NCBI GenBank assembly: GCA_937863685.1
Contig: CALMGM010000005.1
Span: 434,001 to 498,000 of the forward strand
Direction: 5' to 3'
Length of the DNA stretch: 64,000 nucleotides
Origin: an uncultured bacterium
Lineage (GTDB): Bacteria > Edwardsbacteria > AC1 > EtOH8
The notes under the pieces were generated by a model, which saw only the letters and a program-made list of their open reading frames with translations, was not told where the DNA came from and did not search any database. How positions within the stretch are numbered: the stretch's first letter is position 1; each line of letters starts with the position of its first letter. The position numbers and the translations under genes are program-made. Below are positions 40,788 to 49,918 of the stretch, one piece after another.

Positions 40788-42253
40788 GGCTTCTCCCGCC
40801 AGGCAGTTATCAAATTATGGGCTAACTTGCCCAGCTTTTTTGCGAAATATCCTATATCCTTTAGACCAATATCTCCGGAACGAAGCATCACCCTGGCCCT
40901 CAGCCATGAACCTTTGGCCTTCATATCGGCCATCTCCTTGTGGCTTATCCCGGGAAGGTTCATCAGGAAGGAGGTGTCTTTAAGCCAGGCATCCCAGTCC
41001 GTTAAAAGTTCGCGAGAAACCAGCTGATGCCTGGTGGCGATATCGTAAAGCGGGCTGCCGGGATAGGGTGTGGTTATTGACCAGCCGATGTAATCCAATA
41101 ATTTTTTATCAACCAGTTTTTTGGCAAAATCCAGGGTCTTTTGGGTCATGGCCATGTCTTCAAACCGCAGCTGCCCGTCCTCCTCCCAAACATTGAAAAG
41201 CATGAACAGTCCGTGGATCTTTAAATTATATTTTTTCAACAGCCGGCAGGCCGCCTCCACCTGCTCCAGGTTAATGTTCTTTTTAATTCCTTTCAGGGCC
41301 TCGGGGTTCCCGCTCTCTATGCCCAGGTGAATATACCAGCAGCCGGCTTCAGCCATGGCTTTTACCAGCTCTTCCGGAAGGGGATGGGCCCTTAATTGCG
41401 TCTTCCAGGCCACCGGAAGTTTGCGCGCCTTGATCTCGGCACAGATGGCCATTGCATTTTCCAGGTTGTTGTTGAACTCATCTGCATTGTCGAAGGCCTC
41501 CCGCACCCCGAAAGTCTTATAGAGGTGCTCTATCTCGTCGGCGATGTTCTTGGCCGAGCGGATGCGGACCCGGGGAGTGGAGGTATTCCAGACGCAGTTG
41601 GAACAAAAAGTGCAGCGGTAGGGGCAGCCCCGGGACATGATGATATTGGTCTCGGGGGTGTATTTGTAAAGATAAAAGCCGGTGTAATCCTTTAAATTCA
41701 AAAGATCCCGGGCCGGAAACGGGATATCGTCTAAATTGGGGATGAACTTGCGGGGCGGGGTGAGCACCGGCTTGCCCTCCTGCCTCAGACAAAGTCCGTC
41801 AACTTTTTCCCATTCAATTTTTTCAAAGGATCCTTTTTGTTCCAATAGTCGGACGATTTCTGCCAAGGTGGCTTCGCCCTCTCCGTAAACCACCAGGTCG
41901 GCCGCCGAGCGGAGGATCCCTTCCTGGGGCAGGGCGGTGGCATGAGGCCCTCCCAGGATCACCACCTTGCCGGGATGCTCCTTTTTTATGCGGTCGGCCA
42001 GCCGCAGGGCGCTGGCCGCCACCGGGGTGTAATAGGAAAGGCCGATGATATCGGCGTCAAATGTCTTTATCTGCTCAATGGTCTTTTGGTATCCGTGCCT
42101 CACTCCGTCAAAAACATCTATCGATACATGGGGCATCTTTTGCCGCAGATATCCGGCCAGATACAAAATACCCAGGGGCGGGGATATCTGTTCCCCCAGT
42201 TCTCCCAGCTTTGGCGGATTTTCCGGCGGGACGAAAATGAGCTGTACTTTCAT
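40784..42253 (-). CDS. B12-binding radical SAM enzyme
   Basis: 489 residues. N-terminal cobalamin-binding fold (about 1-150: PPLGILYLAGYL, ADIIGLSYYTP, VILGGPHATALP, VVYGEGEATL). Then the 4Fe-4S site IIMSRGCPYRCTFCSNCVW (CxxxCxxC) and radical SAM body (HLGIESGNPEALKGIKK). Such proteins often methylate unactivated carbons or rearrange carbon skeletons. Its position between the deacetylase and glycosyltransferases, with a 4-base overlap, suggests it modifies a sugar or a lipid of the glycan; the actual substrate is unknown. Confidence 0.85.
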   Translation of the reverse strand: MKVQLIFVPPENPPKLGELGEQISPPLGILYLAGYLRQKMPHVSIDVFDGVRHGYQKTIEQIKTFDADIIGLSYYTPVAASALRLADRIKKEHPGKVVILGGPHATALPQEGILRSAADLVVYGEGEATLAEIVRLLEQKGSFEKIEWEKVDGLCLRQEGKPVLTPPRKFIPNLDDIPFPARDLLNLKDYTGFYLYKYTPETNIIMSRGCPYRCTFCSNCVWNTSTPRVRIRSAKNIADEIEHLYKTFGVREAFDNADEFNNNLENAMAICAEIKARKLPVAWKTQLRAHPLPEELVKAMAEAGCWYIHLGIESGNPEALKGIKKNINLEQVEAACRLLKKYNLKIHGLFMLFNVWEEDGQLRFEDMAMTQKTLDFAKKLVDKKLLDYIGWSITTPYPGSPLYDIATRHQLVSRELLTDWDAWLKDTSFLMNLPGISHKEMADMKAKGSWLRARVMLRSGDIGLKDIGYFAKKLGKLAHNLITAWREKP

Positions 42254-42270
42254 TGATCTGCCTTCATGTT

Positions 42271-43443
42271 TTATTTACTTTCCGTTAATTTTTGGTAGGC
42301 CAGGCCTACCCGCTCCGAAACCAGGGCGGCATCATAATTTTGACGGACGGTAAGCAAGGCCCGGGCTCCCATGGCCTCCCGCAATTCTTTGTGGTTTATC
42401 AGTTCCTCTATCTTCAGAGCCAGGTCATCGCTGTCACCGGGTATGGCAAAAAGCCCGTTTTGTTGAGGTTTTATCAGATCCAACGGCCCGCCCAGAGGAG
42501 TGGCTATCACCGGTTTCCCCAAAGCCATTGCCTCCAATGCAGTCAGGCCAAAACCTTCGGGCTCTATGGAAGGCTGTATCACTATATCGGACGGCGACAG
42601 GTATTTGGCCACTTCTTTTACTTCCAGTAATGTGGTGAAATGCTGTTTTAACCTGCCGCCGGTCAGCATTTGCTCGATCTCCAGAGCCTGGTCCCGGTAT
42701 TTGGGGACTATGACTCCTATTATAAGCAAATGCAGATTATACCCCTTATCCAGCAGTTTTTCCACAGATTTTATGAGGATCGCCACCCCCTTGCGCCTGA
42801 TAAGCCGGCCACAATATCCTATTACCACCCTGTCTTTCGGTATCCCCATTTCTAATTTTATCGCTGGAATATCTCCCCGGGGGTAAAAGACCTTTAAATC
42901 GACTCCGTCGTTAACCACTGTGATCTTTTTTTCGATCGCCGCCCGGGGAAACAGTTTGGCTGCCTGGCTGGAAACACATATGATCCTGTTCGCCAAAAGG
43001 GGCATGAAAAATCTCAAGAACCTTCTGATCCACCAAGGCCTCTCGATTATCTCCCGCACCTGCCACACGTGGGGGATCCGGCAAATGAATGCGGCCAATC
43101 CAGGTGAAAGCAGGGCGCTGGAGTTTGTGTGAACCAGCTCTATTCCTTCTTCTTTGATGAGCCTGATGAAAAAGGACGTTGACTTGACCAGCCGGCCCAG
43201 AAACTTGAATATGTATAATTTCCCCAAGCCCCGGGCCATTATATCCAGGTCATCGAAATAATGCACCTTGAATCCCTTTTGCTCGAGATCCAGGGAAATA
43301 GGCCCGGGATGCGGGTAGACCATGATCATCCGCCATTTCACGGGATCCATGTTTACAGCCAGGTTCCGCAGGGCAATATCCCCGCCGCCCAGTTCCGAGC
43401 CGTTGGTGGCCAAAATCACCGGTTTAGACTTTGATGTTTTCAT
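42271..43443 (-). CDS. GT4 family glycosyltransferase
   Basis: 390 residues. GT-B fold with an N-terminal acceptor domain (ATNGSELGGGDIALRNLA, ELVHTNSSALLSPGLAAF) and C-terminal donor domain (VVIGYCGRLIRRKGVAILI, SIEPEGFGLTALEAMALGKP with the ExxxxxxxE pair). Transfers a sugar with retention. Overlaps the end of the upstream GT4 gene by 20 bases. Sugar unknown. Confidence 0.85.
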   Translation of the reverse strand: MKTSKSKPVILATNGSELGGGDIALRNLAVNMDPVKWRMIMVYPHPGPISLDLEQKGFKVHYFDDLDIMARGLGKLYIFKFLGRLVKSTSFFIRLIKEEGIELVHTNSSALLSPGLAAFICRIPHVWQVREIIERPWWIRRFLRFFMPLLANRIICVSSQAAKLFPRAAIEKKITVVNDGVDLKVFYPRGDIPAIKLEMGIPKDRVVIGYCGRLIRRKGVAILIKSVEKLLDKGYNLHLLIIGVIVPKYRDQALEIEQMLTGGRLKQHFTTLLEVKEVAKYLSPSDIVIQPSIEPEGFGLTALEAMALGKPVIATPLGGPLDLIKPQQNGLFAIPGDSDDLALKIEELINHKELREAMGARALLTVRQNYDAALVSERVGLAYQKLTESK

Positions 43444-44560
43444 AGACCTGTTGAGTTCTTAAGGCGGTATTGTGCCAGGTGAATGTCTTGGCCCTCTCCC
43501 GGCCGCTCTGCCTGAGTCTTTGTCCTAGCCCGGGGTCATCCAGCAACGAAGATATTTTAAAGGCCCAATCATCAGGATTGTCGGGATGGGCCAGCAGTCC
43601 GGCCTGGCCCACCACTTCCGGCAGCGCCGAAGAGTCGGCGGCAATCACCGGAACCCCGGCGGCCATGGCCTCCAGTACCGGAAGGCCAAACCCTTCATAT
43701 CGGGAGGGAGCCAAAGAGCATGCGGCATTTGCCACCAGCACTTCCAGGTCGGCCTGCGGCACCGGCCCGGTGAATATCACACGAGATCCCAATCCCAGCA
43801 TCAGACAGTGTTTTTTTATCTCACCTGCCCCGAAACCGTCGCGGCCGGCAATGCACAGGGTTATTCCCGAACCCTTCAGTTGTTTTAGTTTTGTCACGGC
43901 CTGCAGCAGCATTTTTAAATTTTTCCGGGCGGTGACCGTAGAGACAGTGATCAGGTATGGTTTTTTAATTCCGTATCTGATTATAACATCATCCCGGCTA
44001 TCTTCAGAAATCTGGGGGTTATTTGAAACTCCCAAAGGTATTGCAAATATTTTTTGGGGGTCAAGCCCCAATAAAGACACCATTTCCTTTTTTGAAAACT
44101 CTGAAATTGTTATTATGGCACTGGCCGTCTTTGCCGACCGGCTGATGATCCAGCGTAAATATAAATTTTCCTTTAAGCTGTAAAACCCGGGATGCCGCAA
44201 AAAAGCCAGGTCGAAAAAAGTGACCGCGGCCGGCATGTCCAAGTTCCGTGGCAAGGTAAAAGCAGTTCCGTGAAAGACATCCACCTTATGCCGGTCCGCC
44301 ATTTTCCCCACCGCCTGCAGGTCCCAGACAAAACGGCCCACTTGATTATCCTGACAGCAAGAAGGAGGCTTGGTCACCAGAGTAGATCGTCCCAAGGCCG
44401 GCCGCATTTTTTGCTCCAGCACGCTTTTGTTCATCCCGAACAAGATCTTGTCCGGGCCATCGGCCAAACTTTCTAATCCCTGCAGGAGGTTATAAAGATA
44501 CTGCTCAGTTCCGGTCCAAACCGGACGTTCCAGATACCGGCAGTTATATCCTACCTTCAT
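43424..44560 (-). CDS. GT4 family glycosyltransferase
   Basis: 378 residues. MKVGYNCRYLERPVWTGTEQ at the N-terminus, VDVFHGTAFTLP, YLITVSTVTARKNLKMLLQA, APSRYEGFGLPVLEAMAAGV. Mannosyltransferase-like GT-B protein, related to the WbaD/MtfB group in pattern. Starts inside the stop of the upstream gene (4-base overlap). Confidence 0.85.
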   Translation of the reverse strand: MKVGYNCRYLERPVWTGTEQYLYNLLQGLESLADGPDKILFGMNKSVLEQKMRPALGRSTLVTKPPSCCQDNQVGRFVWDLQAVGKMADRHKVDVFHGTAFTLPRNLDMPAAVTFFDLAFLRHPGFYSLKENLYLRWIISRSAKTASAIITISEFSKKEMVSLLGLDPQKIFAIPLGVSNNPQISEDSRDDVIIRYGIKKPYLITVSTVTARKNLKMLLQAVTKLKQLKGSGITLCIAGRDGFGAGEIKKHCLMLGLGSRVIFTGPVPQADLEVLVANAACSLAPSRYEGFGLPVLEAMAAGVPVIAADSSALPEVVGQAGLLAHPDNPDDWAFKISSLLDDPGLGQRLRQSGRERAKTFTWHNTALRTQQVYENIKV

Positions 44561-45795
44561 AAATTCGATCCCCGCATAAGATCGCCGGCTATTTTCTCGA
44601 TCTCAGCCGCTGCGGTATCCCAGCTGTATTGCTGTTGGGCCAGCGATGCTGACCGTCCTTTTAACCGCTCCCGCAAACCTTCATTTCTGGCAAACGCAAT
44701 TATCCCATTTGCCATATCTAATGGTTCTATACCTTTAAAGACCATCCCGGGACCCTGGCGGCTCAGTATCTCCGGAATGGAGCCCACCGGAGTTCCCAGC
44801 ACCGGGGTGTCACAGGCCAATGATTCGGCTATTGACAACCCGAATCCCTCCAGCGAAATGGTTGGTATCACAGAAAAATCGGCGGCCTGGTAAAGACGCA
44901 CTTTCTCAGTTTCGCTGATGTATCCCAGGAATTTTACCCGGTCTTTCAATCCCAGAGCAAGGGATCTTTTCTCCAATTCATCCTTTATGGCACCCTGCCC
45001 GGCGATCAACAACAAGGTTCCGGGAAGTTCTTTTGTCACATATTGCATGGCTTCGATCAGCAGGTCCACTCCGGTGCGGGGGATCAAACGCCGAACCGCT
45101 AAAATCAACGGCTGCGCTTGATCATAACCCAGTTGTTTTTTAAGGGCAGCCCTGTCTTCCGAAGGGCGGTAAAGATTGCTGTCGGCCCCGCCGGGGATCA
45201 CCGACATTTTTTGGGGGAAGAGCCCTAAATGATCTTTTATCACCTCCTGGCTGTGGAGGCTCAAGGTGGCAACCGCCCCGGCGGCGGCAATATGCCCGGC
45301 CTGTTGCTGTTTCATCCACCATCCCAACGGCATCAATCCCAAACCAGCTGCCGATCGGATAAAGATATTTTTATGCCGGGCCAGTCCTTGTATCTCGGTC
45401 GTATACTCCAGATCCGCTGGGCCGTAAAAAAATACGATGCCCGGTAATTTGTTTTTCCGAATCCATTTAAAGGCCGACCTGTCAGAGTAAAGCGAACCGC
45501 ACAAAACTGCATCATAATCTTCAGGAATTATATTCTTCAAGAGTTTGTAACATTTATTACCTGCCCCTATTCCCCTCCATGGATTTTCAAACCGGCCCTC
45601 ATATCTCATAACCCTTACGCCGTCTGGCCAAATTTCTTCTGCCGAAGTTTCTTGCTTGGCCCCGGCGGCAACCACCGTTACCCGGTGGCCCCTTTTTTGT
45701 AAAGATTTTACGCAATTATATACATGCACTCCGCTACCCCCGCCTGATTCAGGGTAGAATACGCTGGTGATCCACAATAAACGTAAACTCTTCAT
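44557..45795 (-). CDS. GT4 family glycosyltransferase
   Basis: 412 residues. SVFYPESGGGSGVHVYNCVK, GIVFFYGPADLEYTTEIQG, LILAVRRLIPRTGVDLLIEA, ISLEGFGLSIAESLACDTP. Retaining GT-B enzyme of the locus; donor and acceptor not predictable. Overlaps neighbours on both sides by 4 bases. Confidence 0.85.
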   Translation of the reverse strand: MKSLRLLWITSVFYPESGGGSGVHVYNCVKSLQKRGHRVTVVAAGAKQETSAEEIWPDGVRVMRYEGRFENPWRGIGAGNKCYKLLKNIIPEDYDAVLCGSLYSDRSAFKWIRKNKLPGIVFFYGPADLEYTTEIQGLARHKNIFIRSAAGLGLMPLGWWMKQQQAGHIAAAGAVATLSLHSQEVIKDHLGLFPQKMSVIPGGADSNLYRPSEDRAALKKQLGYDQAQPLILAVRRLIPRTGVDLLIEAMQYVTKELPGTLLLIAGQGAIKDELEKRSLALGLKDRVKFLGYISETEKVRLYQAADFSVIPTISLEGFGLSIAESLACDTPVLGTPVGSIPEILSRQGPGMVFKGIEPLDMANGIIAFARNEGLRERLKGRSASLAQQQYSWDTAAAEIEKIAGDLMRGSNL

Positions 45796-46556
45796 GCTTT
45801 AAGCCAGCCTTTTTGCAATTCCCAAGCTTTGAAATACGACACTATGGGATATAGCATGGAAAAGATGGCGACGAACAACCCCAAGGCTCCGTCTAAAAAA
45901 CCCACCCTGAAAAAATAAAACTTGAAAAATACTGTCCACCCCTCCAGCACAGCCGTAAAGCCCGAAGCCACTCTGCTTGCTAGTATCTTTTGGGGGTGGA
46001 TTTTCTTCGCCTCCAGATCAGTATAATAATTGAATTTGGAAACATACTCGGCATAATCTTTAAACCCCAAATGCACTATTCTACCTTTTAGGGTTGAGGC
46101 TGTGCCCTCCAATTTCACTGTCTCGTCCGTCAGCAACTCGTCGTATTTCCCGCGGTTCTTGCGGAAGAGCCTTACCAAAGATAGCCCTTCGAAACAACGG
46201 ATGCGGCGCCCCCCCAGATAAGTGCTTATTCTCAAGAAAAATCCGACCGGGGCATCCGACCCACCAATCGCCGATCTGATCTCCCGGGCCAGATCGTCCG
46301 GGATCATCTCGTCGGCATCCAGGGAAAGGATCCATTCGTTTCGACAATGCTCTATTCCCCAGTTTTTCTGAGGGCCAAACCCCGCCCAGGGACGATAAAA
46401 CACCCTGGCCCCATGCTGGCGGGCAATTTCCACAGTACCATCGGTGCTGCCGGAATCGACCACCACTATCTCATCGGCCCAGTTCAGGCTTCGCAAGCAT
46501 TCTGCAAAATGCCTCTTTTCTTCGTTATAGGTGATCACCAACGCCGAAATGCCCAT
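45792..46556 (-). CDS. GT2 family glycosyltransferase, WaaE/KdtX-like
   Basis: 254 residues. ISALVITYNEEKRHFAECL, EIVVVDSGSTDGTVEIA, GFGPQKNWGIEHC, WILSLDADEMIP (DAD metal site), then a hydrophobic C-terminal segment. This layout is that of lipopolysaccharide core beta-1,4-glucosyltransferases. It is a close paralogue of the next gene, from a tandem duplication. Confidence 0.85.
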   Translation of the reverse strand: MGISALVITYNEEKRHFAECLRSLNWADEIVVVDSGSTDGTVEIARQHGARVFYRPWAGFGPQKNWGIEHCRNEWILSLDADEMIPDDLAREIRSAIGGSDAPVGFFLRISTYLGGRRIRCFEGLSLVRLFRKNRGKYDELLTDETVKLEGTASTLKGRIVHLGFKDYAEYVSKFNYYTDLEAKKIHPQKILASRVASGFTAVLEGWTVFFKFYFFRVGFLDGALGLFVAIFSMLYPIVSYFKAWELQKGWLKA

Positions 46557-46558
46557 AT

Positions 46559-47326
46559 TTAGCGGTCCTCCGCCGGCGTTTTTCCGGAAGGCAAAGATTT
46601 GACGGCGGCAACAAACCGGTAGATGGCGGAAAATAATGAAACATAAAAACCTGGCAAACCGTCCCTGAACCCCTGGCGCAAAATATAAAAATCAAAAAAT
46701 GTTTTTGCCGGGCGAGCCAGCCCCTGCATTATAAAACCGTTCCTCCAGAAGTTTTGCTGACGGAGGTCGTTAAGAATGACGGCCTCGGCATCGGTATACC
46801 GATTGAACTTTGCCAAATACTCGTTAAGGTTAGCCACGGCTCTATGGTTAAAATTTTGAGATAGTTTTCCCACGGATCCGTTTACCAACAGCTTTTCGTG
46901 CACCGGCGTCGTTTCGAACCAAGCCTGGCCCTTTTTGAACAAGCGCTGCTGCCAGTCGGGCCACCAGCAATGCATGAACCTGTCGCCGTAATAATTGCGG
47001 CGCAGCATTTGGTAGGCCGCATGTTTTGGATCTTGGCTCAAGATGCTTTTGATCTTCTCCGCTAACCCGGGCGTCACTTCTTCGTCGGCATCCAGAGATA
47101 ATATCCATTCTCCCCGGCAGCGCTCAAAAGCCCAGTTCTTTTGAGGGCCGAAGCCCTGCCACGGATGATGCAGCACTTTCGCCCCCATGCCAATGGCTAT
47201 TTCCGACGTGCGGTCGGTGCTGTCGGAATCCACCACCAGAATCTCATCAGCCCAGGTTACGCTGGCAATGCATCGCTGAATAAACCCTTCCTCATTCTTG
47301 GCAATTATGACTACCGATAAATGCAA
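46559..47326 (-). CDS. GT2 family glycosyltransferase, WaaE-like (TTG start)
   Basis: 255 residues. The start is placed at TTG (47326): an excellent Shine-Dalgarno AAGGAGGT lies 8 bases before it, overlapping the stop of the ligase gene, and the protein then opens LHLSVVIIAKNEEGFIQ like its paralogue. Longer in-frame ATG readings would run back into the ligase gene. Motifs: ILVVDSDSTDRTSEIA, GFGPQKNWAFERC, WILSLDADEEVT. Inverting GT2 of core/O-chain synthesis. Confidence 0.85.
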   Translation of the reverse strand: MHLSVVIIAKNEEGFIQRCIASVTWADEILVVDSDSTDRTSEIAIGMGAKVLHHPWQGFGPQKNWAFERCRGEWILSLDADEEVTPGLAEKIKSILSQDPKHAAYQMLRRNYYGDRFMHCWWPDWQQRLFKKGQAWFETTPVHEKLLVNGSVGKLSQNFNHRAVANLNEYLAKFNRYTDAEAVILNDLRQQNFWRNGFIMQGLARPAKTFFDFYILRQGFRDGLPGFYVSLFSAIYRFVAAVKSLPSGKTPAEDR

Positions 47327-47340
47327 GCTCCAGCACCTCC

Positions 47341-48792
47341 TTATGCCAATCGGCTGTTCCATTGGGCCAAAAGCCCTACAAAAAACCAAAAATAAATGCT
47401 TACCGGTATCGTTTCTATCCCGCCGGAAAAAGTAAGCACTATTACCGCAGCCATTAGTGCGCAAAGCGAAGCAGCCAGGGAGTGATGGGGGAAATCTTCC
47501 CGGCAGGATATTCTGTATGCGATGACTGCCGATGCGACAAAGACCGAAAGCAACAAAAACAAGCCGGGCCAGCCGTAGTTGGTGGCAATTGTAGCATAGT
47601 AATTATCGGTAATATAAACCGAACGGCTGTCGTTCTGCCCCAAAGCGTTCTGGGCCTGCCCCCGGCTGCCACCCACCGCCCCGGACCCTAATCCCAAGGG
47701 GTGCCCCATTACGGTAGGGATCCAGGTAGCGGCCAGTGACCCTAATCGACCCTGGACCGTTGTGGTTTCTTTGGGGTTTTTTAAAGTGCTTACCATGATC
47801 AAAAACGGGTCATCGGTAGTGTCCTTGGCTGCAATATCAAAAAGAATGAATATAGAAGCGACGGCCACCGAAAAAGCCAGGAACCGGTAGACCCTACTGC
47901 CTTTTTTAAACAGCAGATAAAACATCAAGCCGGCAGAGAAGCCCACCCAAATGCCGCGGACCTGGCAGGCAAAAATGCAAAAGACGCAAAGCAAGCAAGT
48001 GATCAGGTAAAATAAATTTTTGGGAAACCCTTGACTCAGTTTGAACCAGGATAGTGAGATGAAGAACATGAACAGCATAAACGTGCCGAAAACACCGGCG
48101 CTGATCATGGTGGAGAAATAGCGGATACCTCCGGTGGAAGATAATGGCGTTTCTCTGATCCACCATATTTCGGCCGCCGTGAAACCAAAGATCATTTGTT
48201 TTATGGCATACAGCCCACACAGCCAAATAAGCACCAAAAAGAATATCTTCAGGAGTGGAAGATGGCGATCCTCTATCAAAAAAAGGGCCAGGAAAAAGGT
48301 TATGGCCGGAAAAACATCGCCCCGGTAGCCGAACAAAGCGACTCCCAAAGAAGGATTCTGGGGGTTGATCACCTCTACTATGCCCCACAGCAAATAAGTT
48401 AAGGTCAACACCACCAAGGCCTGTCTGTATTGCCCTAATTCGGGAAGCATCTTTTTCTTAAAGACAAAGCCGCCCAGGCAGGCCATCATTATGATATCGG
48501 TGGCCGCTCCCACATTGGGAATTATTTCCAGCCTCATGACAAAACCCATCAAAGGAGTGACCAGAAGCAATCCTAGGAGACCGTAAAGTGGATAGTTCAT
48601 TCCGGCAAAGACAATGCCGCTGCCAAAAACAAGCAGCAGTATCATGCTCAAGAAGCCGTTATTTATTCCCCAACCCATGAACCATCCGACCGTCACCAGC
48701 GTCAGGGCGCCCAATATCTGCAAAAGCCGCAGCCAGGGACTCAAACCCTGCCGATGATTTTTATTGTGCCAAAAGTTTTCGGTAAACAACAA
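47341..48792 (-). CDS. O-antigen ligase / polymerase family membrane protein (WaaL/Wzy)
   Basis: 483 residues, about 11-12 membrane helices and one large periplasmic loop with FTAAEIWWIRETPLSSTGGI and a later GLGSGAVGGSRGQAQNALG region, as in the Wzy_C family. Either polymerises repeat units or ligates glycan to a lipid or protein; sequence alone does not separate these. The start is uncertain: TTG at 48792 (overlapping the upstream gene by 32 bases) or TTG at 48744. Confidence 0.8.
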   Translation of the reverse strand: MLFTENFWHNKNHRQGLSPWLRLLQILGALTLVTVGWFMGWGINNGFLSMILLLVFGSGIVFAGMNYPLYGLLGLLLVTPLMGFVMRLEIIPNVGAATDIIMMACLGGFVFKKKMLPELGQYRQALVVLTLTYLLWGIVEVINPQNPSLGVALFGYRGDVFPAITFFLALFLIEDRHLPLLKIFFLVLIWLCGLYAIKQMIFGFTAAEIWWIRETPLSSTGGIRYFSTMISAGVFGTFMLFMFFISLSWFKLSQGFPKNLFYLITCLLCVFCIFACQVRGIWVGFSAGLMFYLLFKKGSRVYRFLAFSVAVASIFILFDIAAKDTTDDPFLIMVSTLKNPKETTTVQGRLGSLAATWIPTVMGHPLGLGSGAVGGSRGQAQNALGQNDSRSVYITDNYYATIATNYGWPGLFLLLSVFVASAVIAYRISCREDFPHHSLAASLCALMAAVIVLTFSGGIETIPVSIYFWFFVGLLAQWNSRLA

Positions 48793-49918
48793 CTGTTTTT
48801 TCTCCTATAGCCTGCGGCGAGTAATGTTTTTTATACGCCTCCAATGCTTTGGCGGCCAGATTGTCTTTTAAGGATTGGTCTTCGTTCAAACGCTTGATGG
48901 CCCTGGCCAATTCCCCACCATCCCCGGAGGGAACCGCCAACCATGGCATATTCTCCTCCCCGTTTTGCTCGGTTGTCACAATCAAAGGCTTTCCCAGTTG
49001 CAGCATTAACGGCAAGGTGGAATGGCGCCCCAGATCCCGATCCCGGGTGAATATCGCAAGTCCGATATCAGCAGCGCCCAGGACCCGGCTGGTCTCCTCG
49101 GTCCCCAGCTCTCCAGTAAAAACGATTTCGTGATCAAGATCCAGCTTCTTGGCCATCTTCTTAAGTTCTGACAGGTATGTTTTTTCGTCCCCCTCGGCAC
49201 CAACGTGAATATAATTTACTTTAATATCTGCTCTCTTAAGCTCTAGGAGGGATTTGAAGACCAGCGGAAAATCCTTATCGCGGTAAATGAAGCCAAAAGA
49301 AGCTAATAACAAATTCTTCGGATCTAGGCCGTATCTTTTGCAAACCGTTTCTTTTCCGCCTTGGCAGGGAGGGTCCAATTCCATACCCGGCCCGATAGGA
49401 ATCTTGTATATTTTCCCGGCAACGGCTGGACAGATGTCTGTGATCTCTTCTGCTCCCGATTGATAACCGATCACTATGGCATCGGCATATTCCCACATTT
49501 TTTTCAAAATAGCCGGTTTGCGGAGTCCCAAACGTCCGGCACCCCTGAACAGATAAGGATAGTTCAGATCATGCTGGGTTATTACGATCCTGGTTTTGGG
49601 TAACCAGCGATGGATCTGCCCCGGCAGGGCAAGGCCCAGCCAGCCCGGGTGAAACAATGCCTGCTGGTATTGGATATGTACGATATCGGGATTTTCCGAC
49701 TGTAGGATTTTTTTTATGCGGGTTTTTTGGCTTATCTTCCAATTGGAAACGATATGAACCCGGCTCAGACCATATCGTGCTGCATCAACCCGGCCGGTCT
49801 CGGTCAAAAGTGATACCTCCAGTCCCGCGGCTGTTAAGGCGTTGATCAGAAGGGCAGCATAGCTCCCCACCCCGCATACTTTGGGAGGAAAGGCAGGGCA
49901 AACAACAAGCACTTTCAT
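48761..49918 (-). CDS. GT4 family glycosyltransferase
   Basis: 385 residues. VCPAFPPKVCGVGSYAALL, DIVHIQYQQALFHPGWLGL, LLASFGFIYRDKDFPLVFKS, DIGLAIFTRDRDLGRHSTLP. GT-B fold; the E-x7-E region is altered compared with its neighbours. Starts within the stop of the upstream GT4 (4-base overlap). Confidence 0.8.
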   Translation of the reverse strand: MKVLVVCPAFPPKVCGVGSYAALLINALTAAGLEVSLLTETGRVDAARYGLSRVHIVSNWKISQKTRIKKILQSENPDIVHIQYQQALFHPGWLGLALPGQIHRWLPKTRIVITQHDLNYPYLFRGAGRLGLRKPAILKKMWEYADAIVIGYQSGAEEITDICPAVAGKIYKIPIGPGMELDPPCQGGKETVCKRYGLDPKNLLLASFGFIYRDKDFPLVFKSLLELKRADIKVNYIHVGAEGDEKTYLSELKKMAKKLDLDHEIVFTGELGTEETSRVLGAADIGLAIFTRDRDLGRHSTLPLMLQLGKPLIVTTEQNGEENMPWLAVPSGDGGELARAIKRLNEDQSLKDNLAAKALEAYKKHYSPQAIGEKTVVVYRKLLAQ

